In this document: in pieces, positions 25,632 through 34,266 of the stretch
How positions within the stretch are numbered: position 1 is the stretch's first letter
Layout: each line of letters begins with the position of its first letter
From: Streptomyces sp. TS71-3
GTDB taxonomy: Bacteria > Actinomycetota > Actinomycetes > Streptomycetales > Streptomycetaceae
Reading direction: 5' to 3'
Assembly (NCBI RefSeq): GCF_018327685.1
Contig: NZ_BNEL01000003.1
Span: 3,162,001 to 3,226,000 of the forward strand
Length of the DNA stretch: 64,000 nt
Notes under the pieces: generated by a model
Seen by the model: only the letters and a program-made list of their open reading frames with translations
Told to the model about the DNA's origin: nothing
Database searches by the model: none
Position numbers and translations under genes: made by a program

Positions 25632-25853
25632 TCAGCGGTCGCCGTCCTCCTCCAGCCGGAAGCCGAGCTTGAGGCCGACCTGGTAGTGCTCGATCTGTCC
25701 CTCCTCGATCTGCCCGCGCACCTCGGTCACCTCGAACCAGTCGAGGTTGCGGACGGTGCGCGAGGCCCGCTGGATGCCGTTGCGGATGGCCTGGTCGAAC
25801 CCTTCGTGGGAGGTACCGACGATCTCGGTGACCCGGTAGGTGTGATGGGACAT
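25632..25853 (-). CDS. Dodecin flavoprotein
   Basis: A 73-aa dodecin: MSHHTYRVTEIVGTSHEGFDQAIRNGIQRASRTVRNLDWFEVTEVRGQIEEG. The Trp39 position (LDWFEV) that stacks on flavin and the beta-strand YQVGLKLGF are conserved. Dodecins form hollow dodecamers that bind riboflavin, FMN or CoA for storage and photoprotection. It lies 17 bp downstream of egtD on the same strand, so it is probably co-transcribed with the ergothioneine genes. The next gene on this strand is a flavin monooxygenase. Confidence 0.93.
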   Translation of the reverse strand: MSHHTYRVTEIVGTSHEGFDQAIRNGIQRASRTVRNLDWFEVTEVRGQIEEGQIEHYQVGLKLGFRLEEDGDR

Positions 25854-25870
25854 GCAGTTCTCCCTTCGTT

Positions 25871-26833
25871 TCACACGGCCGTGCTCAGCGAGAGCGCGAA
25901 GCGCCCCTTGGCATCCGTCCACCAGTGGGTGCGGGCCAGGCCGGCGGCGGCCAGCTCGGCGCGCACGCCGTCCGGGCGGAACTTGGCGGACACCTCCGTG
26001 CGCAGGTCCTCGCCCGCCGCGAAGTCGACGGCGAGGTCGAGCGCCCGGATCTTCACCGTCTGGGCGGTGCGTGAGCGCAGCCGCATCTCGATCCACTCCT
26101 CCTCCGGGTCCCACACGGCCACGTGGATGAACATGTCCGGGTGGAAATCGGCCGCCAGTTCGCGGTTGACGACAGCGAGCACGTTCTTGTTGAAGGCCGA
26201 CGTGACCCCGGCCGCGTCGTCGTAGGCGGCGACCAGCACCTGCTCGTCCTTCACCAGGTCGGTGCCGAGCAGCAGCGCGTCCCCGGGAACCATGAGCGCC
26301 CGCACCGCCGTGAGGAACGCCGCCCGCTCGGCGGGCAGAAGATTGCCGATGGTGCCGCCGAGGAACGCCACCAGCCGTGGCCCCGGCGTCTCGGGCAGGG
26401 CGAGGCCCTGCGTGAAGTCGGCGATCAGCGCGTGCACGTCGAGTTCCGGGCGCTCCTCGAGCAGCGCCTCGCCCGCCAGGACGAGCGCGCTCTCGCTCAC
26501 GTCCACGGGGACGTACGTGTGCAGGCCGGTGAGCGCGTCCAGCAGGTGCCGGGTCTTCTCGGAGGAACCGGAGCCCAGCTCCACCAGGGTGCGCGCACCG
26601 GTGGCGGCGGCGATCTCCGTGGCGCGGTCGCGCAGGATCTCGCGCTCCGCGCGGGTCGGGTAGTACTCGGGCAGCGCCGTGATCTCCTCGAACAGGGCGC
26701 TGCCGCGCGCGTCGTAGAACCACTTGGGGGGCAGGGTCTTGGGCGTTCGGGTGAGGCCGCTTCGGACGTCGGCGCGCAGTGCGGCGCCGGTGGCGTCCTC
26801 GGGCAGCGTGCGGGTCACGCGGAACGGGCTCAT
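25871..26833 (-). CDS. egtD: L-histidine N-alpha-methyltransferase (ergothioneine synthesis)
   Basis: A 320-aa EgtD. It trimethylates histidine to hercynine using three SAM. Visible: PKWFYDARGSALFEEITALPEYYPTRAEREIL (family signature), LVELGSGSSEKTRHLLDAL (SAM site), YVPVDVSESAL, and the C-terminal EVSAKFRPDGVRAELAAAGL. Start 26833 overlaps the egtC stop by 4 nt. It is the fourth gene of the egtABCD operon. Confidence 0.95.
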   Translation of the reverse strand: MSPFRVTRTLPEDATGAALRADVRSGLTRTPKTLPPKWFYDARGSALFEEITALPEYYPTRAEREILRDRATEIAAATGARTLVELGSGSSEKTRHLLDALTGLHTYVPVDVSESALVLAGEALLEERPELDVHALIADFTQGLALPETPGPRLVAFLGGTIGNLLPAERAAFLTAVRALMVPGDALLLGTDLVKDEQVLVAAYDDAAGVTSAFNKNVLAVVNRELAADFHPDMFIHVAVWDPEEEWIEMRLRSRTAQTVKIRALDLAVDFAAGEDLRTEVSAKFRPDGVRAELAAAGLARTHWWTDAKGRFALSLSTAV

Positions 26834-27594
26834 GCCGCGACCTCCTTGAGGGGGCTCAGCTCGACTTCCGTGGGGGTGGCCACCAGCAGGGACCGCTCCG
26901 GCACCGGCTGCCACCCGGGTTCGTCGTCGTACGGCTCGGAGGCCACGACGACCCGGGGGCCGGGACCGGTGCGGTACCACAGGGCGTCACCCCACGATGT
27001 CGCCATGATCGCCGAACCGTTGGTCAGCAGCAGGTTGAGACGGGACCCGGGGGCGGCCCGGGCGACCTCCTGCACCGTGTCCGCGAGCGCCTGCCCGGCG
27101 CGGTCGCGGTAGTCGCCGTGCCGCAGCCGGTGCAGCACCAGCGCCCAGATCAGGGCGGAGTCGCTGCGCGCCGCCAGCTCCAGCAGGGCGGCTGGCGGCA
27201 GGCCGGCGGCGAGCGGCGCGAGCGAGCCCGGCCAGCCGCCGACGGCACCCGTGTGGCTGAACAGCCAGGGCCCGTCGGCGAACGGGGCGGCGGCGGCCTC
27301 CCCGTCCGCGCCGGAGAGCGTGGCGTCGCGAACGGCCGCGAGCAGCGCTCCGGTGCGCACCACCCGGGCGAGGTCCACGACCGACTGGTCGGCCCAGATC
27401 GGCCCGAACCTGCGGTACCGGGCGGGCACCGGATCGCCCTCGGCGTACCAGCCGATCCCGAAGCCGTCGGCGTTGACCGTGCCGTGCTCCTGCCGGCGCG
27501 GCGCCCACGACTGCCGCATGAGGCTGTGCGGCGGGGCGAGGACCACCTCGCCGAACGGCACCGAGGGCCCCAGATAGGCCAGGTGGCGGCACAT
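26830..27594 (-). CDS. egtC: Gamma-glutamyl hercynylcysteine sulfoxide hydrolase
   Basis: A 254-aa class II glutamine amidotransferase-fold hydrolase. The N-terminal MCRHLAYLG exposes the nucleophilic Cys2 after Met removal. GTVNADGFGIGWYAE, LFSHTGAVGGW and SDSALIWALVLHRL match EgtC. It removes the gamma-glutamyl group from the EgtB product. It overlaps egtB and egtD by a few bases, so the four genes are translationally coupled. Confidence 0.94.
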   Translation of the reverse strand: MCRHLAYLGPSVPFGEVVLAPPHSLMRQSWAPRRQEHGTVNADGFGIGWYAEGDPVPARYRRFGPIWADQSVVDLARVVRTGALLAAVRDATLSGADGEAAAAPFADGPWLFSHTGAVGGWPGSLAPLAAGLPPAALLELAARSDSALIWALVLHRLRHGDYRDRAGQALADTVQEVARAAPGSRLNLLLTNGSAIMATSWGDALWYRTGPGPRVVVASEPYDDEPGWQPVPERSLLVATPTEVELSPLKEVAA

Positions 27595-28940
27595 CAGAGC
27601 GCCCCCTGGGAGCGCTCGGCGGGCGTCGCGTCCCGTGCGGTGCGGAAGCCGGAGAAGATCTGCCGCCGTATCGGGTAGTCCCAGTTGCGGAACGTGCCCC
27701 GGCAGGCCACCTCGCCCACCGCGAACGAGCCGCCCCTCAGCACCTTGTAGTCGGGGCCGAAGAACACCTCCGAGTACTCCTTGTAGGGGAAGGTGACGAA
27801 GCCCGGGTACGGCAGGAAGTCGCTCGACGTCCACTCCCAGACGTCCCCGATGAGCTGGCGCACCCCGAGCGGCGACTCGCCGGCCGGGTAGCTGCCGGCC
27901 GGTGCCGGGCGCAGGTGGCGCTGCCCCAGGTTGGCGTGCTCGGGCCGCGGGTCGGCGTCGCCCCAGGGGAAGCGCATCGTGCGGCCGGTGACCGGGTCGT
28001 GCCGCGCGGCCTTCTCCCACTCGGTCTCGCTGGGCAGCCTGCGGCCCGCCCAGCGCGCGTACGCGTCCGCCTCGTACCAGCTCACGTGCAGCACCGGCTC
28101 GTCCGGCGGCACCGGCTCGGTGACACCGAACCGGCGCCGCAGCCACATGCCGCCCTCCTGCCGCCAGAACAGCGGTGCGGTGACGCCGTGCTCGCGGATG
28201 TACGCCCACCCCTCCGGCGTCCACCAGCGCTGCTCCTCGTACCCGCCGTCGGATATGAAGAGCTGGTAGGCGCCGTTGGTGACCGGCACCGTGTCGATGA
28301 AGAACGGCGGCACCAGCCTGCGGTGCGCCGGGCGCTCGTTGTCCAGCGCCCAGGGCTCGGTGGAGGTGCCCATGGTGAAGGGGCCGCCCGGCACCAGCAC
28401 CTCGGCGGGCCCGGCGAAGCCGGATGGCTCAGGATCGGGGGCACTGAGGGCCGCGGGGCCCTTGCGGAGCTGGTGCGTGATGAGCATGGTCTCGTCGTGC
28501 TGCTGCTCGTGCTGCGCGATCATGCCGAAGGCGAAGCCGTCGTGGGTGAGCGGGGTGCCGCGGAACTCGATGCGCTCCAGCAGGTCGAGCGCCCTGCCGC
28601 GCACCTCGGCCGCGTAGCTGCGGGCCTCGCCGGGGGCCAGCAGCGGCAGCGTGGGCCGCTCGGAGCGCGGGTGCTCGAACGCGTCGTAGAGCGGGTCGAT
28701 CTCCGGGCGCATCGCGTCACGGCCGGCCACCGCGCGCAGCAGCCACAGCTCCTCCTGGTTGCCGATGTGCGCGAGGTCCCACACCAGCGGTGACATCAGC
28801 GGTGAGTGCTGTGCCGTCAGGTCCGCCTCGTCGACGCACTCGGTGAGCAGTGCCGTGCGCTCGCGGGCCGCGAGCAGGGCCGCGAGGGCGCGCCCGCGCA
28901 GCGCGTCCGGGTCGGCCGTGGGGGCGGTTGGATCGGTCAT
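27594..28940 (-). CDS. egtB: Hercynine oxygenase (sulfoxide synthase)
   Basis: A 448-aa non-haem iron enzyme joining hercynine and gamma-glutamylcysteine. The N-terminal DinB-like domain supplies the iron ligands HEQQHDE (HX3HXE). The C-terminal formylglycine-generating-enzyme/C-type-lectin domain is typical (VPGGPFTMGTS, RRLPSETEWEKAARH, GDVWEWTSSDFLPYPGF, VLRGGSFAVGEVACRGTFRNW). Length and domain order are complete. It overlaps egtA by 4 nt. Confidence 0.95.
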   Translation of the reverse strand: MTDPTAPTADPDALRGRALAALLAARERTALLTECVDEADLTAQHSPLMSPLVWDLAHIGNQEELWLLRAVAGRDAMRPEIDPLYDAFEHPRSERPTLPLLAPGEARSYAAEVRGRALDLLERIEFRGTPLTHDGFAFGMIAQHEQQHDETMLITHQLRKGPAALSAPDPEPSGFAGPAEVLVPGGPFTMGTSTEPWALDNERPAHRRLVPPFFIDTVPVTNGAYQLFISDGGYEEQRWWTPEGWAYIREHGVTAPLFWRQEGGMWLRRRFGVTEPVPPDEPVLHVSWYEADAYARWAGRRLPSETEWEKAARHDPVTGRTMRFPWGDADPRPEHANLGQRHLRPAPAGSYPAGESPLGVRQLIGDVWEWTSSDFLPYPGFVTFPYKEYSEVFFGPDYKVLRGGSFAVGEVACRGTFRNWDYPIRRQIFSGFRTARDATPAERSQGAL

Positions 28941-30217
28941 GACAGCGCGTCCTTCCCCTGCTGGGTGTATCGGTCCATCAGCTCGTCCGCGGGGCAGCGC
29001 CCGCGGACCACATAGCGCTCGTTGTAGGCGCCCACGGCGTCCAGCACGGCCGTGCCGGCGCCGATCCTCGGGAGCGCGTCCAGCGCCGCGGCGAAGCAGA
29101 CCACGGCGGCCTCGTGCAGCTCCCGGTCGGCGAGGGCGTGCCGCGCCGCCGCCAGCCAGAGCGCGTTGCGCGGCGCGGGTCTCGCCCCCGCACGCTCCGC
29201 CAGTGGCTTGACGGCGCGGTAGGCGGTCTCCGCCGCCGCGGCGTCGTCGAACAGCGCGGTCGTCACGGCGAGCGGGACGATCCAGCCGTCGTCGCCCGGC
29301 TGGGCGTCGATCATGCGCAGTTCGAGGTGGCCGCGCGGCCGCACCGGCGGGAAGAGGGTGGACAGGTGGTAGTCGAGGTCGGCCCGGGTCGGCGGGCGGG
29401 GCCCTCCGTCGCGCGCCCACGCTCTGAAGGACAGGCCCTCCGGCACCAGCCAGGGCCCGTCGTCCCCGCGCACGCACATCACGGGCGCGTCCAGCGCCCG
29501 TCTCGCCCACGCCGCACGGGGCTCCTGGTCGAGTCCCGGCGCGGCGGACCTGCCCGGTTCGATGCCGGCCCACAGGGCCTGCCGGGTGGAGCGCCAGCCG
29601 CTCGGCAGGCCGCCGATCAGGGGAGAGTTGGCGAACGCGGCGACCAGCACGGGGCCGAGCAGATGGGCGAGCCGCCAGCGCCGGCCGTGGCCCAGCGGGC
29701 CCGGTTCCTCGTATCCGGCGTCGACGCAGACCTGCACGGAGGCCGAGGAGCACATCATGCCCCGGCCCGCCGGACCCGCGCGGTCCAGATACGTCTCCAT
29801 GGCGTCGTACCGGGGCTCGCGCAGCAGCCGCGTGGGGGGACGCCAGGGGTCGGTACCGAGACCGGTGAGGGTGAGATCGAGAGCCTGGAGTGCCTCGCGT
29901 ACGAGCGCCAGGTCGGCCGAGACCGCGGTGACGCACTCCATGAGGGACGTGGCGGGCAGCGAGCTCAGCTCAAGCTGGCCGCCGGGTTCGACGGTCAGCG
30001 CCGAACTCAGGGACGGTTCTTTGACGGCGGCACGTGCCGCTTCGAAACGGGCGGGCGTGATCGGGGCGGTGGGGCGTCCGGGCTCGTGCAGGAGCCATTC
30101 GACCTCCACGCCCACCGTCCGCGGCGGGCCCGTCTTGAAACAGATGCCGCGAACCAGGGCGTCCAGGTCGGCCCCGAGGATATCGGGGCCGTCCTCCGTA
30201 CAGTTCGCCTCGGGCAT
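28937..30217 (-). CDS. egtA: Glutamate-cysteine ligase of ergothioneine biosynthesis
   Basis: A 426-aa GCS2-type ligase making gamma-glutamylcysteine. TVGVEVEWLLHE, TVEPGGQLELSS, MMCSSASVQVCVDAGYE and HLELRMIDAQPGDDGWIVPLAV are family segments. ATG 30217 is chosen because GGAGG lies 9 nt upstream; the frame extends to 30298 without a site. First gene of the egt operon. No PLP-dependent EgtE lyase is encoded in the window, so the last step must be done elsewhere. Confidence 0.93.
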   Translation of the reverse strand: MPEANCTEDGPDILGADLDALVRGICFKTGPPRTVGVEVEWLLHEPGRPTAPITPARFEAARAAVKEPSLSSALTVEPGGQLELSSLPATSLMECVTAVSADLALVREALQALDLTLTGLGTDPWRPPTRLLREPRYDAMETYLDRAGPAGRGMMCSSASVQVCVDAGYEEPGPLGHGRRWRLAHLLGPVLVAAFANSPLIGGLPSGWRSTRQALWAGIEPGRSAAPGLDQEPRAAWARRALDAPVMCVRGDDGPWLVPEGLSFRAWARDGGPRPPTRADLDYHLSTLFPPVRPRGHLELRMIDAQPGDDGWIVPLAVTTALFDDAAAAETAYRAVKPLAERAGARPAPRNALWLAAARHALADRELHEAAVVCFAAALDALPRIGAGTAVLDAVGAYNERYVVRGRCPADELMDRYTQQGKDALS

Positions 30218-30415
30218 GTCGAGAGCCTCCTGATCCTGCGGTCGAGAACCACGGACCGATCCGGACCCACACGGCCCGGTCGGCCACATATGTCCCACCC
30301 AAGCCGATCACGACGGCGCACACAAGAGTGCTTCGAACTTACGTCTGATTACGGCTCCCGGACATCGGCCACGGCCACCGGGTGCCGCGCGGTCCTCAGG
30401 GGCCCCGAAGGCTCC
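30218..30415. other. Intergenic region, egt operon promoter side
   Basis: About 200 bp upstream of egtA. It contains the 8-bp palindrome ACATATGT at 30286-30293 in an otherwise GC-rich stretch and a moderately AT-rich segment near 30320-30355. I could not assign a confident -10/-35 pair. Confidence 0.3.
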
Positions 30416-30874
30416 TCAGCGCCAGCCGTAGCGCAACTGCAGCCGGTGGATCACCAGGTTGAACCGCATCCGGTCCAGCGCGCACGCCTCCCGCCGCATG
30501 CCCTTCTCGTGCACACGCAGCACCCGGTCGATGTCCACCCATGAGTCACGGCCTTCCCGGTCCCACGGCCCGCTCCCGATCGGCACCCACTCCCGGTCGC
30601 CGTCGTGCCGCTTGCTCGACAGCTGGACGGCGAGCAGGGTGCCCATCGCCTCGCGGGCGACGACCAGTACCGGCCGGTCCTTGCCCCGGCCGTCGTTCTC
30701 TTCGAACGGTACCCAGGTCCAGACGATTTCGCCGGGATCGGGATCTCCGTCATGTTCCGGGGCATATTCGGTCCGCACCCGCCCGACCCGGTCCGGCCGG
30801 GCCTCGGTGGTGGCGGTGGGCCCGCTGCGGCCCGGGGTGTCTTCGGTCTGCGGGTGATCGATGCGCTCAGTCAC
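30416..30874 (-). CDS. PemK/MazF-like protein without adjacent antitoxin
   Basis: A 152-aa protein. After a ~45-residue hydrophilic N-terminus it has the MazF/PemK fold segments GEIVWTWVPFEENDGRGKDRPVLVVAREAMGTLLAVQLSSK and SWVDIDRVLRVHEKGMRREACALDRMRFNLVIHRLQLRYGW. MazF proteins are endoribonucleases, but this group (long N-terminus, WVPFEE-x-DG) is widespread in Streptomyces without a clear antitoxin. No small antitoxin gene is adjacent: the divergent gene is a LacI regulator. Start GTG 30874 follows TAACGT by 7 nt with no ribosome-binding site. Toxicity is not established. Confidence 0.75.
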   Translation of the reverse strand: MTERIDHPQTEDTPGRSGPTATTEARPDRVGRVRTEYAPEHDGDPDPGEIVWTWVPFEENDGRGKDRPVLVVAREAMGTLLAVQLSSKRHDGDREWVPIGSGPWDREGRDSWVDIDRVLRVHEKGMRREACALDRMRFNLVIHRLQLRYGWR

Positions 30875-30881
30875 GCGGGTC

Positions 30882-30887
30882 ACGTTA
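30882..30887 (-). promoter_or_regulatory. -10 element of a leaderless promoter for the MazF-like gene
   Basis: TAACGT on the minus strand ends 7 nt before GTG 30874. No Shine-Dalgarno is present. Confidence 0.4.
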
Positions 30888-30995
30888 GAACCAGGGTCCG
30901 TCCCCGCCCCGGGCGGGGCGGGGCGCTGCCGGAAGGCCGTGGTTTTACGGGAGTTCGCCCCACAGCGGCGTGTGAGTGGAAAAATACGGGGCGTC

Positions 30996-32117
30996 ATGGT
31001 GCAGATACCGAAACAGCATGGACCGCGGCCGACCGGGGGACAGCGCCCCGGCGTGCCGGCCGCCGCTCCCTTAGCCGAGGCGGCCCCCGCCCCCGCCCTG
31101 CCCCGCGCCCCCGCACCGGTCGTCCGACCCGCTCCCACCAGCGCGGACGTCGCCCGGCTCGCGGGTGTCTCGCGGGCCACGGTCTCGTATGTGCTGAACA
31201 ACACCAGCACCATGCGGATCAGCGAGCCCACCCGCCGGCGGGTCAGGGCGGCCGCCGAGGAACTGGGCTACGTGCCCCACGCCGCGGCCCGCAGCCTGCG
31301 CGCCGGGCACAGCCGCCTGGTGCTGATGCCCTCGTCCAACGTTCCGCTCAGCCCCTTCTACGGCAATTTCCTGAGCGATCTCCAGGCGGCACTGGGCCGT
31401 TTGGAGTACACCGTCGTCCAGTACGGGGGCCTCGGACGCACCGGGGACGCCGCGGCGCGCGCCTGGGCCGAGCTGCGTCCGGTGGCCGTGCTCGCGCCCT
31501 CCGGGGCCGGGCTCGGGCCGGGGGGTGTCTCGGTGCTCAAGCGCTCCGGCGCGCGGGCGGTGCTCACCCTCGGTCCCGAGCGGGTCGACGGCGCGCACGC
31601 CCTGCTCACCGACCACAGCCTGGTCGGGCAGTGCGCCGCCGGGCACCTGCTGGCCCGCGGCCGCAGGCGCATCGGGGTGGTGGTGCCCGCCGAGCCGGGC
31701 CTCGAGGTGTTCTCCCGGCCCATCGCGCAGGGCATGCGGCTCGCCGCCGAGGACACCGGGGCCGAGATCAGGGAGGTCCCGCTCGCCCATACCGAGGAGG
31801 CCGCGTCCGGTCTCGCGCGCCGCTGGAGCGCTCTCGGACTCGATGCCGTGTTCACCTACAACGACGAGTACGCGATGCTGCTGATGCGCGCCCTGCAGGA
31901 CGAGGGTGTGTCGGTACCCGGCGACACCGCGGTGATGGGCGCCGACGACCTGATGCTCTGCCGGCTGCTGCGGCCCCGGTTGAGCACGGTACGGATCGGG
32001 CTGCCGTCCGGCCGGGCCCTTGCGGAGCTCGTCGACCGCCTGGTGCGCACGCCGGGCACGCGCGCCGAGGCGCATGACCTGCTGGCCGCCACGGCGGTGC
32101 AGCGGGAGTCCACCTGA
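30996..32117 (+). CDS. LacI-family transcriptional regulator
   Basis: A 373-aa regulator. About 45 Pro/Ala-rich residues precede the helix-turn-helix TSADVARLAGVSRATVSYVLNN, followed by the hinge (YVPHAAARSLRAG) and a periplasmic-binding-like effector domain. No sugar genes adjoin it, so its target is not evident; autoregulation of the 30875-30995 gap is possible. ATG 30996 is the only reasonable start. It is convergent with the thioredoxin gene. Confidence 0.88.
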   Translation: MVQIPKQHGPRPTGGQRPGVPAAAPLAEAAPAPALPRAPAPVVRPAPTSADVARLAGVSRATVSYVLNNTSTMRISEPTRRRVRAAAEELGYVPHAAARSLRAGHSRLVLMPSSNVPLSPFYGNFLSDLQAALGRLEYTVVQYGGLGRTGDAAARAWAELRPVAVLAPSGAGLGPGGVSVLKRSGARAVLTLGPERVDGAHALLTDHSLVGQCAAGHLLARGRRRIGVVVPAEPGLEVFSRPIAQGMRLAAEDTGAEIREVPLAHTEEAASGLARRWSALGLDAVFTYNDEYAMLLMRALQDEGVSVPGDTAVMGADDLMLCRLLRPRLSTVRIGLPSGRALAELVDRLVRTPGTRAEAHDLLAATAVQREST

Positions 32118-32192
32118 CGGGAGCGGGCGCCCCTGGGCGACCCGCCGGGGCGCGGCCCTCCGAGGACCGCGCCGAGCTCGGCGCCGTACGCG

Positions 32193-32236
32193 CACCGGCC
32201 CGGACCCGGGCAGCATGAACCGGGCCCGGGCCGGTG
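32193..32236. terminator. Bidirectional terminator between lacI-type and thioredoxin genes
   Basis: A 17-bp stem with one mismatch (arms 32193-32209 and 32220-32236) and a 10-nt loop, between convergent genes ending at 32117 and 32268. Confidence 0.75.
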
Positions 32237-32267
32237 GAAGCCGGGGCTTGGGTGGAAAGCGGGTGCC

Positions 32268-32696
32268 TTACTCGGCCGCGCCGCTGCCCTCGGCGGGCCC
32301 GCTGCCGTTGGGCTGCGCGCCCTGCCGGCCCTGCGCCTCCGCCTGGGCGATCGAGTTGCGGACCTCGTCCATGTCCAGGTTCCTGGCCTGGCCGATGACA
32401 TCCTCCAGTGCGGCCTCCGGCAGCGCCCCGGGCTGGGCGAAGACGGCGACCTGGTCGCGGACGATCATCAGCGTCGGGATCGACTGGATACCGAACGCCT
32501 GTGCAAGCTCGGGCTGGGCCTCCGTGTCGATCTTCCCGAAAACCAGGTCGGGGTTGGATTCCGCGGCCCTCTCGTAAACGGGCTCGAACTGCTTGCACGG
32601 TCCGCACCACGACGCCCAGAAATCGATCAGGACGAAGTTGTTGTCCGTGACCGTCTGGTCAAAGTTGTCCTTGGTGAGCTCGACGGTGCTGCTCAT
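32268..32696 (-). CDS. Thioredoxin with C-terminal extension
   Basis: A 142-aa thioredoxin. The WCGPC active site sits in VLIDFWASWCGPCKQFEPVYERAA, and the cis-Pro in SIPTLMIV. After the ~105-residue thioredoxin fold it has a ~35-residue Gln/Gly/Ala-rich tail that looks disordered. Upstream on the minus strand lies GGAAT-N18-GTT, an exact sigma-R-type promoter, so it belongs to the disulfide-stress response. It is divergent from a pyridine-nucleotide disulfide oxidoreductase. Confidence 0.95.
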   Translation of the reverse strand: MSSTVELTKDNFDQTVTDNNFVLIDFWASWCGPCKQFEPVYERAAESNPDLVFGKIDTEAQPELAQAFGIQSIPTLMIVRDQVAVFAQPGALPEAALEDVIGQARNLDMDEVRNSIAQAEAQGRQGAQPNGSGPAEGSGAAE

Positions 32697-32761
32697 GGGC
32701 GTCCTTACCTCTTCCTGAATATCCGGACTCCGGTTCCCGGATCCGGTGCAGCCGCTGGCAC

Positions 32762-32787
32762 AACGGATACGGACCGGTACGTATTCC
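32762..32787 (-). promoter_or_regulatory. Sigma-R-type promoter of the thioredoxin gene
   Basis: On the minus strand GGAAT (32787-32783) and GTT (32764-32762) are separated by 18 nt, matching the Streptomyces SigR consensus. The leader to ATG 32696 would be about 60 nt and contains a GAAGAGG-type site. Confidence 0.7.
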
Positions 32788-32838
32788 GCGCGCGTACCCG
32801 AGTGGCTGCGATGCACACCTGCCCTCAGACTGGCGCTC

Positions 32839-34266
32839 ATGACGGACGTGATCGAGTTCGACGTGGTGGTGCTGGGCGCGGGCCCGGTGGGCGAGAACGT
32901 CGCGGACCGGGCCCGCGCCGCCGGCCTGAGCACGGCCGTGGTGGAGGCCGAACTGGTGGGAGGCGACTGCTCCTACTACGCCTGTGTACCCAGCAAGGCC
33001 ATGCTCAGGCCGGTGATCGCGCGGGCGGAGACACGCATGGTGCCCGGCGTGCGGGACGCCGTGCAGGGGCCGCTGGACGTGGCCGAGGTCTTCGCCCACC
33101 GCGACTACTTCACGTCGAACTGGAAGGACGACGGCCAGGTCGACTGGCTGAAGGGCATCGGCGTCGAGCTGTACCGGGGCCAGGGCCGGATCGCCGGACC
33201 CCGCCGGGTCACCGTCACCCGCGCGGACGGCAAGGTGACGGAGCTGGCGGCGCGGCAGGCGGTGGCCGTGTGCACCGGCAGCCGCGCCGCGCTGCCCGAC
33301 CTGCCCGGCATGGCCGAGGCGCGGACCTGGGACAACAGGAACGCCACCTCGGCCCATGATGTGCCGGGCCGGCTCGTCATCGTCGGCGGCGGCGTCGTCG
33401 CCTGCGAGATGGCGACGGTCTGGCAGGCGCTGGGCTCCCGGGTCACCGTGCTGGTACGCGGGCGGGGGCTGCTGCCGCGGATGGAACCGTTCGCCGGGGA
33501 GCTGGTCGCCGACGCCCTGCGCGAGGCGGGGGCCGTGGTGCGCACCGGCACCGCGCTGGCCTCCCTCGCCCGGGACGACGACGGCGTCAGGGCCGAGCTC
33601 GCGGGCGGCGGCAGCGTGGAGGCCGACGAGATCCTCTTCGCCATCGGGCGCGTCCCGCGCACCGACGACATCGGGCTCGACACCATCGGCCTCGAACCCG
33701 GCTCCTGGCTGGACATCGACGACACCTGCCTGGTGAAGGGCACCACCTGGCTGTATGCGTGCGGTGACGTCAACCACCGTGCGCTCCTCACCCACCAGGG
33801 CAAGTACCAGGCGCGCATCGCGGGCGCCGCCATCGCCGCGCGCGCCCAGGGCGTGCCCATCCTGGAGACCGACCCGTGGGGCCTGCACACGGCCACCGCC
33901 GATCATCATGCCGTGCCGCAGGTCGTCTTCACCCACCCGGAGGTCGGCGCCGTCGGCCTCACCCTCGCCGAGGCCGAGAAGCGGGGCCTGCGGGTGCGTG
34001 CGGTCGACCAGGACATGGCCTCGGTCGAGGGGGCGGCGCTCTACGCGGACGGCTACCGCGGTCGCGCCCGGATGGTCGTCGACCTCGATCGGGACGTGCT
34101 CGTGGGGGTCTGTTTCGTCGGCCCTGGCGTCGCCGAGCTCCTGCACTCGGCCACGATCGCCGTCGCCGGCGAGGTCCCCGTCGAGCGCCTCTGGCACGCC
34201 GTGCCGTCCTTCCCCACGGTGAGCGAGGTGTGGTTGCGGCTGCTGGAGGAGTACCGGGACAGTTGA
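32839..34266 (+). CDS. Pyridine nucleotide-disulfide oxidoreductase, atypical active site
   Basis: A 475-aa flavoprotein of the lipoamide dehydrogenase/mercuric reductase family. FAD motif VVVLGAGPVGENVADRARAAGLSTAVVE, redox site GGDCSYYACVPSKA (CX4C), NAD(P) motif LVIVGGGVVACEMATVWQALGSRVTVL, second FAD motif LYACGDVN, and the dimerisation domain with FTHPEVGAVGLT. The usual GGTCxNxGC site is replaced by GGDCSYYAC. The usual HP near the C-terminus is not seen (WHAVPSFPTVSE instead), so the substrate is probably not lipoamide. Start ATG 32839; CAGACT lies 7 nt upstream. Divergent from the thioredoxin gene. Confidence 0.88.
   Translation: MTDVIEFDVVVLGAGPVGENVADRARAAGLSTAVVEAELVGGDCSYYACVPSKAMLRPVIARAETRMVPGVRDAVQGPLDVAEVFAHRDYFTSNWKDDGQVDWLKGIGVELYRGQGRIAGPRRVTVTRADGKVTELAARQAVAVCTGSRAALPDLPGMAEARTWDNRNATSAHDVPGRLVIVGGGVVACEMATVWQALGSRVTVLVRGRGLLPRMEPFAGELVADALREAGAVVRTGTALASLARDDDGVRAELAGGGSVEADEILFAIGRVPRTDDIGLDTIGLEPGSWLDIDDTCLVKGTTWLYACGDVNHRALLTHQGKYQARIAGAAIAARAQGVPILETDPWGLHTATADHHAVPQVVFTHPEVGAVGLTLAEAEKRGLRVRAVDQDMASVEGAALYADGYRGRARMVVDLDRDVLVGVCFVGPGVAELLHSATIAVAGEVPVERLWHAVPSFPTVSEVWLRLLEEYRDS

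Noticed and set aside
30416..32117. MazF-like gene and LacI-type gene as a toxin-antitoxin pair
   Set aside because: They are divergent, and the LacI protein is a full-length regulator with an effector domain, not a small antitoxin.
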